Source: Pantoea agglomerans NBRC 102470 (lineage in GTDB: Bacteria > Pseudomonadota > Gammaproteobacteria > Enterobacterales > Enterobacteriaceae). From it: a stretch of 64,000 bases of DNA. Made by a program: the position numbers and the translations under genes. This document shows positions 19,535 through 31,038 of the stretch, in pieces; the first letter of the stretch is position 1; each line of letters starts with the position of its first letter. The stretch spans positions 372,001-436,000 of the forward strand of contig NZ_BCZA01000004.1 of the NCBI RefSeq assembly GCF_001598475.1. Reading direction: 5' to 3'. The notes below the pieces were generated by a model. It saw nothing but the letters and a program-made list of their open reading frames with translations. It made no database searches and was not told the DNA's origin.

Positions 19535-21478
19535 ATGTTTAAGCCCGGAATGATGTTACTGGCACTGAGCGTTTCCGTCGCCACCCAGGCGGCGACGGTG
19601 GATTTGCGGATACTGGAAACCACCGATCTGCACAGCAATATGATGGATTTCGACTATTACAAAGACACGCCAACCGAGAAGTTTGGCCTGGTGCGAACCG
19701 CTACGCTGATCCACGCCGCACGCCAGGAAGTGAAAAACAGCCTGCTGGTCGATAACGGCGACATCATTCAGGGCAGCCCGCTGGGTGACTACATGGCGGC
19801 CAAAGGATTACGTGAGGGCGAGATCCATCCGGTCTACAAGGCGCTCAACACGCTGGATTACAGCGTCGGTAACCTCGGCAATCATGAATTCAATTATGGC
19901 CTGCCCTACCTGAAAAAAGCGCTGGCGGGCGCACGCTTTCCCTATGTGAACGCCAACGTGATTGATGTGAAGAGCGGCAAACCGCTGTTTACCCCATACC
20001 TCATCAAATCCACCACGGTGGTTGATCGCGAGGGCAAAACGCAGACCCTGAAGATAGGTTATATCGGCTTTGTGCCGCCGCAGATCATGGTGTGGGATAA
20101 AGCCAACCTGCAGGGCAAGGTACGCGTCGATGACATCACCGAAACGGCTCGCCGCTACGTGCCTGAGATGCGCGCGCAGGGCGCCGATCTGATTATCGCT
20201 ATTCCCCACTCCGGCCTGAGCAGCGAGCCGTATCACACGATGGCGGAGAACTCGGTTTACTATCTCAGCCAGGTGGAAGGCATTAACGCCATCCTGTTTG
20301 GTCATGCGCATGCGGTCTTCCCCGGCAAGGAGTTTGCTGACATCAAGGGTGCAGATATCGCCAACGGCACCCTGAACGGTATTCCGGCGGTGATGCCCGG
20401 CATGTGGGGCGATCATCTTGGCGTGGTTGACCTGGTGCTGAATAATGAGGGCGGACGCTGGCAGGTGAGCAGCGGCAAAGCACAGGCGCGGCCCATCTAC
20501 GATACCGCAGCGAAGAAATCGCTGGCGGCAGAGGATCCGGCGCTGGTGAAGGTACTGGCTGACGATCACCACGCCACGCGAGAGTTTGTGGCGAAGCCCA
20601 TCGGCAAGTCCGCCGATGTGATGTACAGCTACCTGTCGCTGGTACAGGACGATCCGACGGTACAGATCGTCAATAATGCCCAGCGCGCCTACGTGGAGCA
20701 TTTCATTCAGGGCGATCCGGATCTGGGCCGCCTGCCGGTGCTCTCTGCTGCTGCGCCGTTTAAAGCGGGCGGACGTAAAAACGATCCGGCCAGCTATGTC
20801 GAAGTAGAGAAAGGCGCGCTGACCTTCCGTAACGCGGCCGATCTCTATCTCTATCCCAATACCCTGGTGGTCATGAAAGTCACCGGTGCGCAGGTAAAAG
20901 AGTGGCTGGAGTGCTCAGCGGGCCAGTTTAATCAGATCGATCCCCACAGCACGAAAACGCAGTCGCTGATCAACTGGGATTTCCGCACCTATAACTTTGA
21001 TGTGATTGACGGGGTTAATTATCAGATTGATGTGACCCAGCCCGCGCGCTACGACGCAGAGTGTCAGTTGATCCATCCTGAGGCCTCACGTATCCGTCAG
21101 CTTAGCTGGCAGGGTAAACCCGTCGATCCACAGGCGACCTTCCTGGTGGCGACCAATAACTATCGCGCTTACGGCGGCAAGTTTGCCGGCACCGGAGATA
21201 AATACATCGCCTTTGCCTCACCGGATGAGAACCGTTCCGTGGTTGCAGCCTATATCAGCGCGGAAACCAAAGCGCACGGTGAAGTTCAGCCGAAGGCGGA
21301 CAATAACTGGCGGCTGGCACCGATTACCTCATCCACCCCGCTCGACATTCAGTTTGAAACGGCACCGGGTGATAAAGCGACCGGATTTATTAAGCAGCAT
21401 GCGCAATATCCGCTTCAGCCCAAAGGGACAGATGCGATCGGCTTTGCTCTGTGGCAGGTAAATTTACAGCAGAAATAA
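19535..21478 (+). CDS. cpdB: 2',3'-cyclic-nucleotide 2'-phosphodiesterase / 3'-nucleotidase
   Basis: Periplasmic bifunctional enzyme that releases nucleosides and phosphate from external 2',3'-cyclic and 3'-nucleotides. The start at 19535 is chosen because it gives a standard signal peptide ([20 protein letters not shown]), follows AGGAG at ideal spacing, and yields 647 residues, the E. coli length; an upstream ATG at 19484 would add 17 residues. The metallophosphoesterase domain shows [20 protein letters not shown] and FGHAHAVF; the C-terminal 5'-nucleotidase substrate domain follows. Confidence 0.97.
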   Translation: MFKPGMMLLALSVSVATQAATVDLRILETTDLHSNMMDFDYYKDTPTEKFGLVRTATLIHAARQEVKNSLLVDNGDIIQGSPLGDYMAAKGLREGEIHPVYKALNTLDYSVGNLGNHEFNYGLPYLKKALAGARFPYVNANVIDVKSGKPLFTPYLIKSTTVVDREGKTQTLKIGYIGFVPPQIMVWDKANLQGKVRVDDITETARRYVPEMRAQGADLIIAIPHSGLSSEPYHTMAENSVYYLSQVEGINAILFGHAHAVFPGKEFADIKGADIANGTLNGIPAVMPGMWGDHLGVVDLVLNNEGGRWQVSSGKAQARPIYDTAAKKSLAAEDPALVKVLADDHHATREFVAKPIGKSADVMYSYLSLVQDDPTVQIVNNAQRAYVEHFIQGDPDLGRLPVLSAAAPFKAGGRKNDPASYVEVEKGALTFRNAADLYLYPNTLVVMKVTGAQVKEWLECSAGQFNQIDPHSTKTQSLINWDFRTYNFDVIDGVNYQIDVTQPARYDAECQLIHPEASRIRQLSWQGKPVDPQATFLVATNNYRAYGGKFAGTGDKYIAFASPDENRSVVAAYISAETKAHGEVQPKADNNWRLAPITSSTPLDIQFETAPGDKATGFIKQHAQYPLQPKGTDAIGFALWQVNLQQK

Positions 21479-21490
21479 GGCGGAAGAAAA

Positions 21491-21516
21491 CGCTGCAACC
21501 GGGGGGGGTTGCAGCG
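21491..21516. terminator. hairpin with poly-G loop between cpdB and fklB
   Basis: Stem CGCTGCAACC / GGTTGCAGCG enclosing a G run; the total G tract is eight. It lies between convergent genes. There is no T run, so terminator strength is doubtful. Confidence 0.5.
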
Positions 21517-21523
21517 TCCGGAA

Positions 21524-22144
21524 TTACAGAATTTCCAGCAGTTCGACTTCGAAGATCAGGGTGCTGAATGGTGGGATAGAGGCACCCGCACCGCGCTCGC
21601 CATACGCGAGGTTCTGTGGGATCACCAGTTCCCATTTTGAGCCAACCGGCATCAGGGTCAGCGCTTCAATCCAGCCTGGAATTACGCCGCTTACCGGGAA
21701 TTCCGCCGGTTCGCCACGGGCAACAGAGCTGTCGAATACGCTGCCGTCGATCAGTTTACCGGTGTAGTGAACGCGTACGCGATCCTGACGTGATGGGATT
21801 GGACCCTCGCCCTGCGTAATCACGCTGAACTGCAGGCCTGATTCGGTGCTGCTCACGCCTTCACGCTGCGCATGTTCCTGCAGGAACGCCTGACCTTCTG
21901 CGGCCATGGCTTCGGTGCGTTCACGACGCACGCCTTCAGCGCGTTCATGCACTTCACGCAGTGCGCGATGAACCACATCAACCGGTACGGCCGGCGAGCT
22001 CCCTTCCAGCGCGTCGCGCAGACCCGCGAGCAGTGCTTCTGGTTGCAGACCCTGCAGACCAGATTCCAGCAACTGCTGGCCAACCTGTAAACCAATACCG
22101 TAACTTGCTTGTGCTTCGACGCTGTCGAAAGAAGGGGTAGTCAT
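21524..22144 (-). CDS. fklB: FKBP-type peptidyl-prolyl isomerase FklB
   Basis: 206-residue FKBP-type prolyl isomerase without a signal peptide. The helical N-terminal dimerisation part (about 1-110) is followed by an FKBP domain with [14 protein letters not shown] and [22 protein letters not shown]. The start at 22144 gives [18 protein letters not shown] and the exact E. coli length; a frame opening at 22288 adds 48 residues without family support. An AAGGAACGAAG ribosome site precedes it. It is divergent from ytfB. Confidence 0.96.
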   Translation of the reverse strand: MTTPSFDSVEAQASYGIGLQVGQQLLESGLQGLQPEALLAGLRDALEGSSPAVPVDVVHRALREVHERAEGVRRERTEAMAAEGQAFLQEHAQREGVSSTESGLQFSVITQGEGPIPSRQDRVRVHYTGKLIDGSVFDSSVARGEPAEFPVSGVIPGWIEALTLMPVGSKWELVIPQNLAYGERGAGASIPPFSTLIFEVELLEIL

Positions 22145-22317
22145 CTTCGTTCCTTTCACTCTCGGATAAATTCGAACGGGCAGCATAGCAGCGCAGGCCG
22201 CTGGCGTAAAATGCCCTGCATCGCAGATGACTTTTGCCGGGGAAAGAGAAACAATAGAGCCGTCAATTTTATCAATGCTGGCAGGCACTTCGCGCCGGTA
22301 TTGCCCATACTATAACT

Positions 22318-22342
22318 ATCGGGGGGGATCACCCCCTCTATA
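22318..22342. repeat. G-run hairpin in the fklB/ytfB promoter region
   Basis: A run of seven G followed by ATCA and five C forms a short GC hairpin, flanked by CTAT and TATAG, in the divergent region upstream of ytfB. It overlaps or follows the likely ytfB -10 region (CATACTATAACT). The role is unknown. Confidence 0.45.
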
Positions 22343-22481
22343 GAACACGAATAAGAGAGCAAACATGGGCCAGATAGCCCCACGACGCCGCAGGATGCGT
22401 GCAAAATATCTTGTATCCCGGCTGCAGACCTGGCTGGCCGCACGCAGGCTAAAGCAGCCTGCCGGAGAGGAGGAACCCCGA

Positions 22482-23042
22482 ATGGCTTCAGACACGTCAT
22501 CCCGCCTGCCGACATGGCTTCAGCGTATCTGGCATTTTACCGACCACATTCGCTGGATGGACCCGCTGCCTGCGCTGCACCGCCGTGGCATTGTGGCCGC
22601 ACTGGTGATGCTGCTGGTGGCGTTTCTCTGGCCCGCCAGCACGCTGCGCTATCCGGTCGAGCAGCCGGTCGCACCCCAGACGGAGAAAGAGGTGCCGATG
22701 CAGGCGGATATTTATGAGAACAACAGTAGCCGCCAGCCGTCATCCCCACCGTCTCAGCAGACGCCAAAAGCCGATTCTCAGGGTGAGTGGCGCAATCTGA
22801 CCATCGCTTCCGGTCAGACGCTGGCGCAGCTGTTTCGTGATAATAGTCTGCCGGTCAATGATGTGTTTGCGATGGCGCGGGTGGAAGGCAGCGATCAGCC
22901 ACTCAGCTCACTGAAAAGTGGTCAGCAGGTGAAAATCCGTCAGGATGCGCAGGGGGCTGTAACAGGTCTGACGGTGGAGGGCGCAAGCGGTCCGGTGCTG
23001 TTTACACGTCAGCCAGACGGCAGCTTTATTCGCGCGCAGTAA
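22482..23042 (+). CDS. ytfB: cell division-associated protein YtfB (OapA domain)
   Basis: Inner-membrane bitopic protein with a C-terminal OapA/LysM-like peptidoglycan-binding domain; E. coli YtfB localises to the septum. The start at 22482 follows AGGAGG at 8 bp and places the RWMDPLPALHRRG motif at the same distance from the N-terminus as in E. coli (residue 24), giving 186 residues. An alternative in-frame ATG at 22365 would add 39 basic residues and has a weaker ribosome site. Features: TM helix at about 34-52, a Pro/Gln/Ser-rich linker, then the OapA domain with SGQTLAQLFRDNSLPVNDV and LFTRQPDGSFIRA at the C-terminus. Confidence 0.9.
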   Translation: MASDTSSRLPTWLQRIWHFTDHIRWMDPLPALHRRGIVAALVMLLVAFLWPASTLRYPVEQPVAPQTEKEVPMQADIYENNSSRQPSSPPSQQTPKADSQGEWRNLTIASGQTLAQLFRDNSLPVNDVFAMARVEGSDQPLSSLKSGQQVKIRQDAQGAVTGLTVEGASGPVLFTRQPDGSFIRAQ

Positions 23043-23071
23043 CGTGAACAGCGGCGATTGAAAGGCACAAA

Positions 23072-23103
23072 AACAAAAACGCCGGCACAGGGCCGGCGTT
23101 TGT
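23072..23103. terminator. bidirectional terminator, ytfB / rplI
   Basis: Nine-base-pair stem (AACGCCGGC / GCCGGCGTT) with an A run before it, which is a T run on the minus strand, closing the ribosomal protein operon and facing ytfB. Confidence 0.88.
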
Positions 23104-23124
23104 GTCGTGCTCAGTTAATAAAGA

Positions 23125-23586
<462 letters not shown>

Positions 23587-23613
23587 TTAAAGTCGTTAAT
23601 GGACAGTTGCCGA

Positions 23614-24163
<550 letters not shown>

Positions 24164-24169
24164 GATGGA

Positions 24170-24638
<469 letters not shown>

Positions 24639-24640
<2 letters not shown>

Positions 24641-24690
24641 GCTGTGTCCCACAAAGGTTCGTTGTGACGAGCGTTTGTGGGACACAGCCT
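24639..24690. repeat. 17-bp perfect inverted repeat with nested hairpin upstream of rpsF
   Basis: Arms AGGCTGTGTCCCACAAA (24639-24655) and TTTGTGGGACACAGCCT (24674-24690) are perfectly complementary. The 18-bp spacer itself folds (TTCG..CGAG around TGTG), so the whole 52-bp block could extrude as a near-perfect stem. There is no T run on either side and no gene pair needing a terminator here. The nature is unknown: possible remnant of a mobile element end pair or a regulatory cruciform. Confidence 0.85.
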
Positions 24691-24970
24691 GAGAATGCGG
24701 CTGAAAAATTGACGCGTAATCATACTGGCGGCGACGGCTAAACTCAAGCGCACATTTCAACAAATGCCATCCGGCGTGCCATATACGGTAGCTTTTCGTG
24801 CTAATCATGTGAATACAGCGCGTTAAGCGGGAAAGGTTCAAAAAAGCTGATAAAGAGCTTCAGGCGGACGATCTGGCGATAATGTGCACAGTCGCTAAAC
24901 TTAATGCAGACGCTACGGTTTGGCTTATCGGCGTCTAACAGAGTGTGTTCCCTGAAGTGAGGAGTCGGGC
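24691..24970. other. gene-free stretch between rpsF leader palindrome and the DUF1471-like gene
   Basis: About 280 bp without a convincing gene. A 68-codon frame on the minus strand (24635-24841) runs into the palindrome and has no recognisable family; I treat it as non-coding or as a relic. Promoters for the rpsF operon (leftward) and the small rightward gene must lie in or near here. Confidence 0.5.
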
Positions 24971-25177
24971 ATGAAAACGTTCGTCATCGCCACTTTACTG
25001 GGTCTCTTCCTGTCTCCACCCGCTCTTGCCAGCAATGCTGACTGTGCGCAGCAGATAAGAAGTCACAGCAGCGAAGCGGCATCGGGTTATATCTACGTTA
25101 ATCGGCTGGATGCGCCACAAAAGAATCCGGTCAACGCGCCTGCCAGAGCAGCAGAAAAATCGTCTGCGCACTGGTAA
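24971..25177 (+). pseudogene. truncated exported DUF1471 (YjfY-like) protein, possible pseudogene
   Basis: 68-codon ORF with a clear signal peptide (cleavage after ALA, before SNADC) and a GAGGAG ribosome site. The segment GYIYVNRLDAPQ resembles the first beta strand of DUF1471 proteins, notably E. coli YjfY (GVIYIN as I recall it), which occupies the same place beside rpsF. The ORF stops at SSAHW, where DUF1471 proteins continue with Tyr-x-Val-Ile and the two last strands, so about a third of the domain is missing. It may be a decayed yjfY, or a short secreted protein. I saw no intact continuation after the stop. Confidence 0.5.
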
Positions 25178-25225
25178 GTGCCGGTAAATTTACGGGCGGC
25201 AGATCCACTCTCCGCCCGCTCATTT

Positions 25226-25975
25226 TTATAGCTGCTGTTTAAAAAAGCTGACCAGCGCCGTCAATGCTGATGGCGTGATCTTATGTCCAATCTGTTTTTC
25301 AGACAGCGAAGTCAGATGCTGCGCCAGCCCGTTGTCACGCAGCGCCCTCTCCAGCCGTATGCTCTCCGCCCAGGGCACCACCTCATCCGCCTCACCATGC
25401 CACAACAGCAGCGGACGGTTTGCCAGTGCCTCCAGCCGGTTGCAGGGATCGTAGTCGGCCAGCGGTGCCATGCGGGCAGCAAACTGCGCTTGCTGCTCAG
25501 GCGTGTCGGCCACCAGCGGCGGAAACAGCGACTGACTGAGCTGCATAAAATAGCCCGATCCCATCAGGCAGGCGACGCTCTGAATCTGCGGATAACGTGC
25601 CATCGCGCCCAGCGCCGTCATGCCGCCCATCGACGCGCCCGCCACCGCAAAACGCTCGCTGGCGATCAGATCGTCAGCGCGCAGCGCCGATTCCAGCTGC
25701 GGCAGCTCATCAATGTTCTGTTTCAGAATCTCCCAGAAGCGACCAAGGCGTGCATCGGCATCACCGTGATAGCGCGCGCCGTGCAGATCCGCATCCGGCA
25801 TCACCGCCCGGAACCCCGCCTGAGCCAGCGCGACAGCGAAGTAGGCGTAGACCTCTTTTGAAGAGGTAAAGCCGTGATAAAACAGCACGGTAGGCAGTGG
25901 CTGATGCCGTTGTCCGGCAGGCGTGGCGTGCAGGCATTCGATACCGGCCAGCGTTTCTGTGGTGAGTTCAATCAT
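25226..25975 (-). CDS. yjfP: esterase YjfP (alpha/beta hydrolase)
   Basis: 249-residue cytosolic alpha/beta hydrolase; E. coli YjfP is a carboxylesterase active on short acyl esters and has been linked with sugar acetate removal. Motifs: oxyanion region FYHGFTSS, nucleophile elbow GASMGG with Ser115, acid region HGEADEVVP and a His near the C-terminus in IGHKITPSAL. Length equals E. coli. It is divergent from the chemoreceptor gene at 26134. The adjacent order yjfP-bsmA-aidB recalls E. coli, but the chemoreceptor is inserted between yjfP and bsmA. Confidence 0.93.
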   Translation of the reverse strand: MIELTTETLAGIECLHATPAGQRHQPLPTVLFYHGFTSSKEVYAYFAVALAQAGFRAVMPDADLHGARYHGDADARLGRFWEILKQNIDELPQLESALRADDLIASERFAVAGASMGGMTALGAMARYPQIQSVACLMGSGYFMQLSQSLFPPLVADTPEQQAQFAARMAPLADYDPCNRLEALANRPLLLWHGEADEVVPWAESIRLERALRDNGLAQHLTSLSEKQIGHKITPSALTALVSFFKQQL

Positions 25976-26072
25976 GGTCTCTCCTGAGAAGGGGCAAGGC
26001 GTGCCGATTGAGTGTACGTCTGCGGGTTAATTTACGAAATCCCCTGCTGCGTTTAGTCGCCAGATTTCGGCC

Positions 26073-26099
26073 TAAACTTTTCCCGCGCTTTGCCGTTGA
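26073..26099 (+). promoter_or_regulatory. sigma-28 (FliA) promoter candidate for the Cache chemoreceptor
   Basis: TAAA, 15 bases, then GCCGTTGA. The consensus is TAAA-N15-GCCGATAA, so -35 and spacing are exact and the -10 differs at two positions. The predicted start is about 25 bp upstream of the ATG at 26134. Confidence 0.72.
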
Positions 26100-26133
26100 T
26101 GTTGTGTCCCCCTAACTTGATCAAAGGTAATTT

Positions 26134-28065
26134 ATGAAGCGTCTCTCTCTCAGCGGCCTGAGTCTTGGAGTTAAGCTGTCTGTACTGACGTCTCTCAGCG
26201 TAGCGTTATTGTTGCTGGTTCTGACGCTAACCCAGAGCCACACCGCTTCGCGGCAGCTGGAAAATCTCGCCATCGATGACATGCAAAACCAGGTGCAGGG
26301 CATCAGTGAAATGGCCACCATGTTCAACGCCACTCTCACCGAAGAGGTGGCTCACTACACCAGTCTGTTTACCAGCTTCCTGCCTAAGCGCTTTAGCCTG
26401 GATGAAGGCTCCCGGGTGCAGGTCGGTGCCTTTTCGACGCCGGTGCTGCGCGCCGGGTTAAAAACGCTGAACCTCGACCAGACCGCGGTAGACGATTTCA
26501 CCGAACGCACCGCCGCCGTGGCGACCATTTTTGTGCGTGACGGCGATGATTTTATCCGTATTTCTACCTCGCTGAAAAAGCAGGATGGCAGTCGCGCAAT
26601 CGGTACGCAGCTTGACCGCAACGGCGCCGCCTGGAAAAGCGTCAGTCAGGGCGACGTCTATCAGGGGCTGGCGACGCTGTTCGGCCATCGCTACATCACA
26701 CAATATCAGCCGGTAAAAGATGAGAGTGGCAAGGTTGTCGCCATCCTGTTTGTCGGCGTTGGCATTGATAAGCAGTATGCGCTGATGCGTGAAAAAATCC
26801 TGGCACGCAAGCTGGGTGATAGTGGTCATTTCTTTGTGCTCAACGGCACCCCCGGTAAGACGCAGGGAGAGTATCTGTTCGATCAGCACGACGAAGGAAA
26901 ACGACCCGCCTGGGATAGCGCGACACTCCAGCCGCTGCTGACTCAGCCGCAGGGCATGCTGCAGGCAGAGATCAACGGCGAGCACCAGATTCTGGCCTGG
27001 CAGCAGCTGCCGGGCTGGAACTGGGTGATCGCCGGCGAAGTTAACCGTGAAAGCCTGCTCGCCCCGATTACGCATAGCCGTAACCTGTTCCTGATAACCG
27101 GACTGATTCTGGTGGTGGTCTTTGCGCTGGGGTTTGTCTGGTACAGCCGTCGGGCGATTACCCGTCCGCTGCAGCAGGTGATCCATCTGGCGGAGCAATA
27201 TGCCGCCGGGAATCTGCAGGTCCATATGGATACCCAGCGTCGCGATGAAGTGGGCCAGTTGATCGTTGCGATCAACGGCATTGGCGATGGTCTGGAGAAA
27301 ATCGTCAGCCAGGTGCGCGGCGCGGCGCAGGAGATCAGCGACGGCACGGACACCATCGCGGCCAGCAGTCATAACATCAGCGAGCAGATCGGGCGTCAGG
27401 CCAGCAGCGTGGAGCAGACCTCTGCCAGCATGGAGCAGTTTGGCGCGACGGTTGAACACACCGCAGACAGCCTGCGTCAGGCGATGTCACTGGTGGCCGA
27501 AGCCAGCGATATCGTCAGTCACGGCAGCCAGACGGTGGTGCGCTCGGTCAACACCATGTCGGCGATTAAGGTTTCATCACAAAGCATTGCTGATATCACC
27601 CACGTGATTGAGTCGATCGCCTTCCAGACCAATATCCTGGCGCTGAATGCCGCCGTTGAAGCGGCACGTGCCGGGGAACAGGGCCGTGGCTTTGCCGTGG
27701 TGGCCGCAGAAGTGCGTGCGCTGGCACAGCGTTCTGCGCAGGCCGCTAAAGAGATTGATGGACTGATTGCGACCTCCATCAGCAACGTGGCGGAAGGCCA
27801 TCAATTATCTGAGCAGACGCGCGATGCGATGAGCGACATTGTGACCCACATCGAGCAGGTGCAGGCGCTGATGGGCGAGATCAACGTGGCGGCGCAGCAG
27901 CAGGCGGCAGGAATCGGCCAGGTTAATCTGGCGATGAACCAGATCAGCCAGGCGACTCACCAGAACAGCGAACTGGTGACACAGGCGGAAAACAGCGCGC
28001 AGAACCTGAGTGATAAAGGGCATCACCTGACCCAACTGGTCAGCGTATTCAGCCTTAAATCCTGA
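26134..28065 (+). CDS. methyl-accepting chemotaxis protein with Cache sensor domain
   Basis: 643-residue chemoreceptor. TM1 at about 12-31; a large periplasmic sensor (about 32-310) with the Cache pattern ([44 protein letters not shown]) of the Cache3-Cache2 fusion type; TM2 at about 319-338; HAMP to about 395; then the signalling domain with the invariant tip [20 protein letters not shown] near residue 500. No C-terminal CheR pentapeptide is visible. It probably senses a small organic ligand directly; identity unknown. It is a single-gene unit with a sigma-28-type promoter, inserted between yjfP and bsmA relative to E. coli. Confidence 0.93.
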   Translation: MKRLSLSGLSLGVKLSVLTSLSVALLLLVLTLTQSHTASRQLENLAIDDMQNQVQGISEMATMFNATLTEEVAHYTSLFTSFLPKRFSLDEGSRVQVGAFSTPVLRAGLKTLNLDQTAVDDFTERTAAVATIFVRDGDDFIRISTSLKKQDGSRAIGTQLDRNGAAWKSVSQGDVYQGLATLFGHRYITQYQPVKDESGKVVAILFVGVGIDKQYALMREKILARKLGDSGHFFVLNGTPGKTQGEYLFDQHDEGKRPAWDSATLQPLLTQPQGMLQAEINGEHQILAWQQLPGWNWVIAGEVNRESLLAPITHSRNLFLITGLILVVVFALGFVWYSRRAITRPLQQVIHLAEQYAAGNLQVHMDTQRRDEVGQLIVAINGIGDGLEKIVSQVRGAAQEISDGTDTIAASSHNISEQIGRQASSVEQTSASMEQFGATVEHTADSLRQAMSLVAEASDIVSHGSQTVVRSVNTMSAIKVSSQSIADITHVIESIAFQTNILALNAAVEAARAGEQGRGFAVVAAEVRALAQRSAQAAKEIDGLIATSISNVAEGHQLSEQTRDAMSDIVTHIEQVQALMGEINVAAQQQAAGIGQVNLAMNQISQATHQNSELVTQAENSAQNLSDKGHHLTQLVSVFSLKS

Positions 28066-28121
28066 CGCCATTCAGGGCGATGACATACACTTAATGCTTC
28101 GTCCTGAAAGAGGGTTTTGCT

Positions 28122-28448
28122 ATGCGTTTCGCTTATTTACTGATGATAAGCCTGCTGCTGGCAGGCTGTTCCGCGCTTGAGACCACGCCAAAAGCACCGC
28201 CCGCGCCGACGCAACAGGCGCAGGAGATTTCACGGGCGCAGAGTGGTGGTTTGCCGAAACTGGGCAATATTACCGTTAATGTGCGCGGCTCACCGGATGA
28301 TGCCGGGCGGGCCGTGGCCACCCGGGCTAACCAGGCCGGTGCGGCTTACTATCAGATCGTGGCGCTGAGTGAAACGGTAATGCCCGGTCTCTGGTACGCC
28401 AGCGCGATTCTTTACGGCGCATCACCTGCCACAGGCACGGGCCAGTAA
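28122..28448 (+). CDS. bsmA: biofilm peroxide-stress lipoprotein BsmA (DUF1471)
   Basis: 108-residue lipoprotein with a lipobox LLAG-Cys16 and a C-terminal DUF1471 domain (GNITVNVRGSPDDAGRAVATRANQAGAAYYQIVALSE region, given only in outline). E. coli BsmA (YjfO) affects biofilm formation, motility and peroxide resistance. The ribosome site is GAAAGAGGG. Its last 27 bp overlap the 3' end of aidB on the opposite strand, so transcripts of the two genes are antisense at their ends. Confidence 0.92.
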   Translation: MRFAYLLMISLLLAGCSALETTPKAPPAPTQQAQEISRAQSGGLPKLGNITVNVRGSPDDAGRAVATRANQAGAAYYQIVALSETVMPGLWYASAILYGASPATGTGQ

Positions 28449-30050
28449 ACGGTCTGTGATTGCTGTCTCAAGCGGGCGGGAGCCACGCCGATCGAGCCAC
28501 TGCTGGCACCATGCATCCGCCAGCGGCGGTTCGCCATATTTCAGTAGCTGAGCGCCGGTCGCAAGCTGCAGCAGCGTGCGGGTCACCTCGCGCGCCTGCT
28601 CTTCGGGGACTTTGCTTATTCGCAGCCGTAACTGACGCCAGCGCGCATCGAAATGACGATTACTCCCTTTCACCGCTTCAAATTCCTGACTCAGCATCTC
28701 CGAAACCTCTGCCTGACGGGTGAGCACGCGCAGTACGTCAAGACACATCACGTTGCCCGACCCTTCCCAGATGCTGTTGACCGGTATGTCACGATAGAGG
28801 CGCGGCAGCTCGCTCGCTTCGCAGTAGCCGATGCCCCCCAGCACTTCCATCGACTCCGCGACGAACGGGGCACCCGCTTTGCAGATCTGATATTTTGCAG
28901 CCGGAGTGAATAAGCGGGCAAACGTGACCTCATGCGGTTTTGCCGGTTGTGACCAGGCGCGCGCCAGCCGCATCAGCAGCGCGGTTTGTCCCTCCAGCTG
29001 CAGCGCCTGCTGTGCCAGAACCTGACGCATCAGCGGCTGATCCACCAGGTTTTTCCCCATCACCTGGCGCTGATGTGCATGCCAGAGTGCCACCGAGAAT
29101 GCACGCCGCATCTGGCCATGACTGCCGAGTGCGCAGTCGAAGCGCGTCATACCGCCCATTTTAAGGATGAGCCGCACGCCTTCGCCCTCTTCTCCCAGCA
29201 GCCAGCCGGTCGCATCGCGAAACTCCACCTCACAACTGGCATTTGAGCGATTACCCAGCTTATATTTAAGCTGCTCAAGCTGGATGGCGTTGCGTGACCC
29301 GTCAGGCAACAGGCGCGGCAGGAAGAAACAGCTTAATCCGGCGGGCGTCTGCGCCAGCACCAGATGCGCATCGCTCTGCGGCACCGAGAAGAACCATTTG
29401 TGGCCGGTCAGCCGGTAGGCTTCACCCGGGCCGCGCGCCCCCAGCGGCTCGGCCCGGGTGGTGCTGGTGAGCAGATCGCTGCCGCCCTGTTTTTCCGTCA
29501 TGCCCATACCAATCAGCAGACCCCGTTTCTGGTCGCCGGGCTGCGCATGGGTATCGTAACGATCGCTGAGCAGCGGATCGAGCCAGCCTTCGAACGCGGC
29601 AGGCAGATAAGTCTGCAGCAGTGGAATGGCCGCGTGCGTCATGGTCACGGGGCAAAGCGTGCCCGCTTCAACCTGCGCATGCAGAATAAAGCGCGCAGCG
29701 CGCGCCACGCTGGCCTGTTCACGTACTGTGGGATGCCAGCTGAGATTATGCAGGCGGCTGGCGCAGACACCCTGCATCAGCAGGTGCCAGGCGGGGTGAA
29801 AACGGACTTCATCCATCCGTACGCCACGGGCGTCGTAGCGCAGCAGTTCAGGTGGCTCCGCGTTGGCGAGCCGGCCCAGTTCCAGCGACTCGGCGCTGCC
29901 CAGCTGTCGGCCTACCGAAGCCAGCCACTCCCGATCCCATCCGGCGCCTTCGCGTGACAGTGCCTCGCCGAGCGGCGTATCAGACAGGAACAGGTTGCTG
30001 TTGCTCAGAGGATGGGGCTGATTAAAAACGGTGTGTGTTGTCCAGGTCAT
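28422..30050 (-). CDS. aidB: AidB, acyl-CoA dehydrogenase-like DNA alkylation response protein
   Basis: 542-residue flavoprotein with the acyl-CoA dehydrogenase fold plus a C-terminal DNA-binding extension. In E. coli it is induced by Ada and thought to protect DNA from alkylation. The start at 30050 (MTWTTHTVFNQP) fits E. coli; an ATG two codons upstream is possible. Recognisable blocks: GMGMTEKQGGSD and HKWFFSVPQSDAHLVLA (FAD and substrate region) and LGGIGYCEASELPRLYRD (C-terminal helical domain). An ERIC element occupies the DNA just upstream, between aidB and rlmB. I saw no clear Ada box. Confidence 0.96.
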   Translation of the reverse strand: MTWTTHTVFNQPHPLSNSNLFLSDTPLGEALSREGAGWDREWLASVGRQLGSAESLELGRLANAEPPELLRYDARGVRMDEVRFHPAWHLLMQGVCASRLHNLSWHPTVREQASVARAARFILHAQVEAGTLCPVTMTHAAIPLLQTYLPAAFEGWLDPLLSDRYDTHAQPGDQKRGLLIGMGMTEKQGGSDLLTSTTRAEPLGARGPGEAYRLTGHKWFFSVPQSDAHLVLAQTPAGLSCFFLPRLLPDGSRNAIQLEQLKYKLGNRSNASCEVEFRDATGWLLGEEGEGVRLILKMGGMTRFDCALGSHGQMRRAFSVALWHAHQRQVMGKNLVDQPLMRQVLAQQALQLEGQTALLMRLARAWSQPAKPHEVTFARLFTPAAKYQICKAGAPFVAESMEVLGGIGYCEASELPRLYRDIPVNSIWEGSGNVMCLDVLRVLTRQAEVSEMLSQEFEAVKGSNRHFDARWRQLRLRISKVPEEQAREVTRTLLQLATGAQLLKYGEPPLADAWCQQWLDRRGSRPLETAITDRLLARACGR

Positions 30051-30080
30051 AACCACTCCTCGCGGATGTCACTCAGTAAG

Positions 30081-30207
<127 letters not shown>

Positions 30208-30270
30208 TACGAATGACGCGCAGTTATGCCTGGTACAGAAACTAATTTGTGGCGAGGATCACATCGGGGA

Positions 30271-31005
30271 TCAGGCGTTGCGCTGACGCACTGCTTCAAA
30301 CAGGCAGACACCCGTAGCCACCGAGACATTCAGCGAAGAGACGCTGCCGGCCATCGGAATGCTGATCAGCTCATCGCAATGCTCACGGGTCAGACGACGC
30401 ATGCCTTCCCCTTCCGCGCCCATCACCAGCGCCATCGGACCGGTCATTTTGCTCTGGAAGACGGTATGGTCAGCTTCACCTGCGGTACCGACAACCCAGA
30501 TGTTGTACTCCTGCAGCAGACGCAGGGTACGTGCCAGGTTGGTGACGCGGATCAACGGCACATTTTCTGCCGCGCCGCTGGCCACTTTTTTGGCCGTTGC
30601 ATTCAGGGGCGCAGAGCGATCTTTCGGCACGATAATCGCGTGCACACCGGCCGCATCGGCACTGCGCAGGCAGGCACCCAGATTGTGCGGATCGGTGACC
30701 CCGTCCAGCACCAGCAGGAAGGGTTTCTCCAGGCTCTGCAGCAGATCCGGCAGGTCGCCTTCCTGATACTGACGACCCGGTTTTACCCGCGCCACAATAC
30801 CCTGATGCACACCGCCTTCAACCTGGCTGTCGAGCCACTTGCGCTCGGCCAGCTGAATCACGACCCCCTGAGCTTCCAGCGCGGCGACCACGGGTTGCAG
30901 GCGACGATCGTCGCGGCCTTTGAGGATAAAGACTTCCTGGAAACGTTGTGGATCACGTTCCAGCAGCGCCTGCACGGCATGGATACCAAAAATAATTTCG
31001 CTCAT
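30271..31005 (-). CDS. rlmB: 23S rRNA (guanosine-2'-O)-methyltransferase RlmB
   Basis: 244-residue SPOUT-family methyltransferase that 2'-O-methylates G2251 of 23S rRNA in the peptidyl-transferase P loop. The N-terminal L7Ae-like RNA-binding domain (about 1-75) is followed by the SPOUT domain with [24 protein letters not shown] and [12 protein letters not shown], the knotted cofactor site. It follows rnr as in E. coli. Confidence 0.98.
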   Translation of the reverse strand: MSEIIFGIHAVQALLERDPQRFQEVFILKGRDDRRLQPVVAALEAQGVVIQLAERKWLDSQVEGGVHQGIVARVKPGRQYQEGDLPDLLQSLEKPFLLVLDGVTDPHNLGACLRSADAAGVHAIIVPKDRSAPLNATAKKVASGAAENVPLIRVTNLARTLRLLQEYNIWVVGTAGEADHTVFQSKMTGPMALVMGAEGEGMRRLTREHCDELISIPMAGSVSSLNVSVATGVCLFEAVRQRNA

Positions 31006-31038
31006 CGATCTGCTCAGTGTTTGGAAATGAATGAATGA

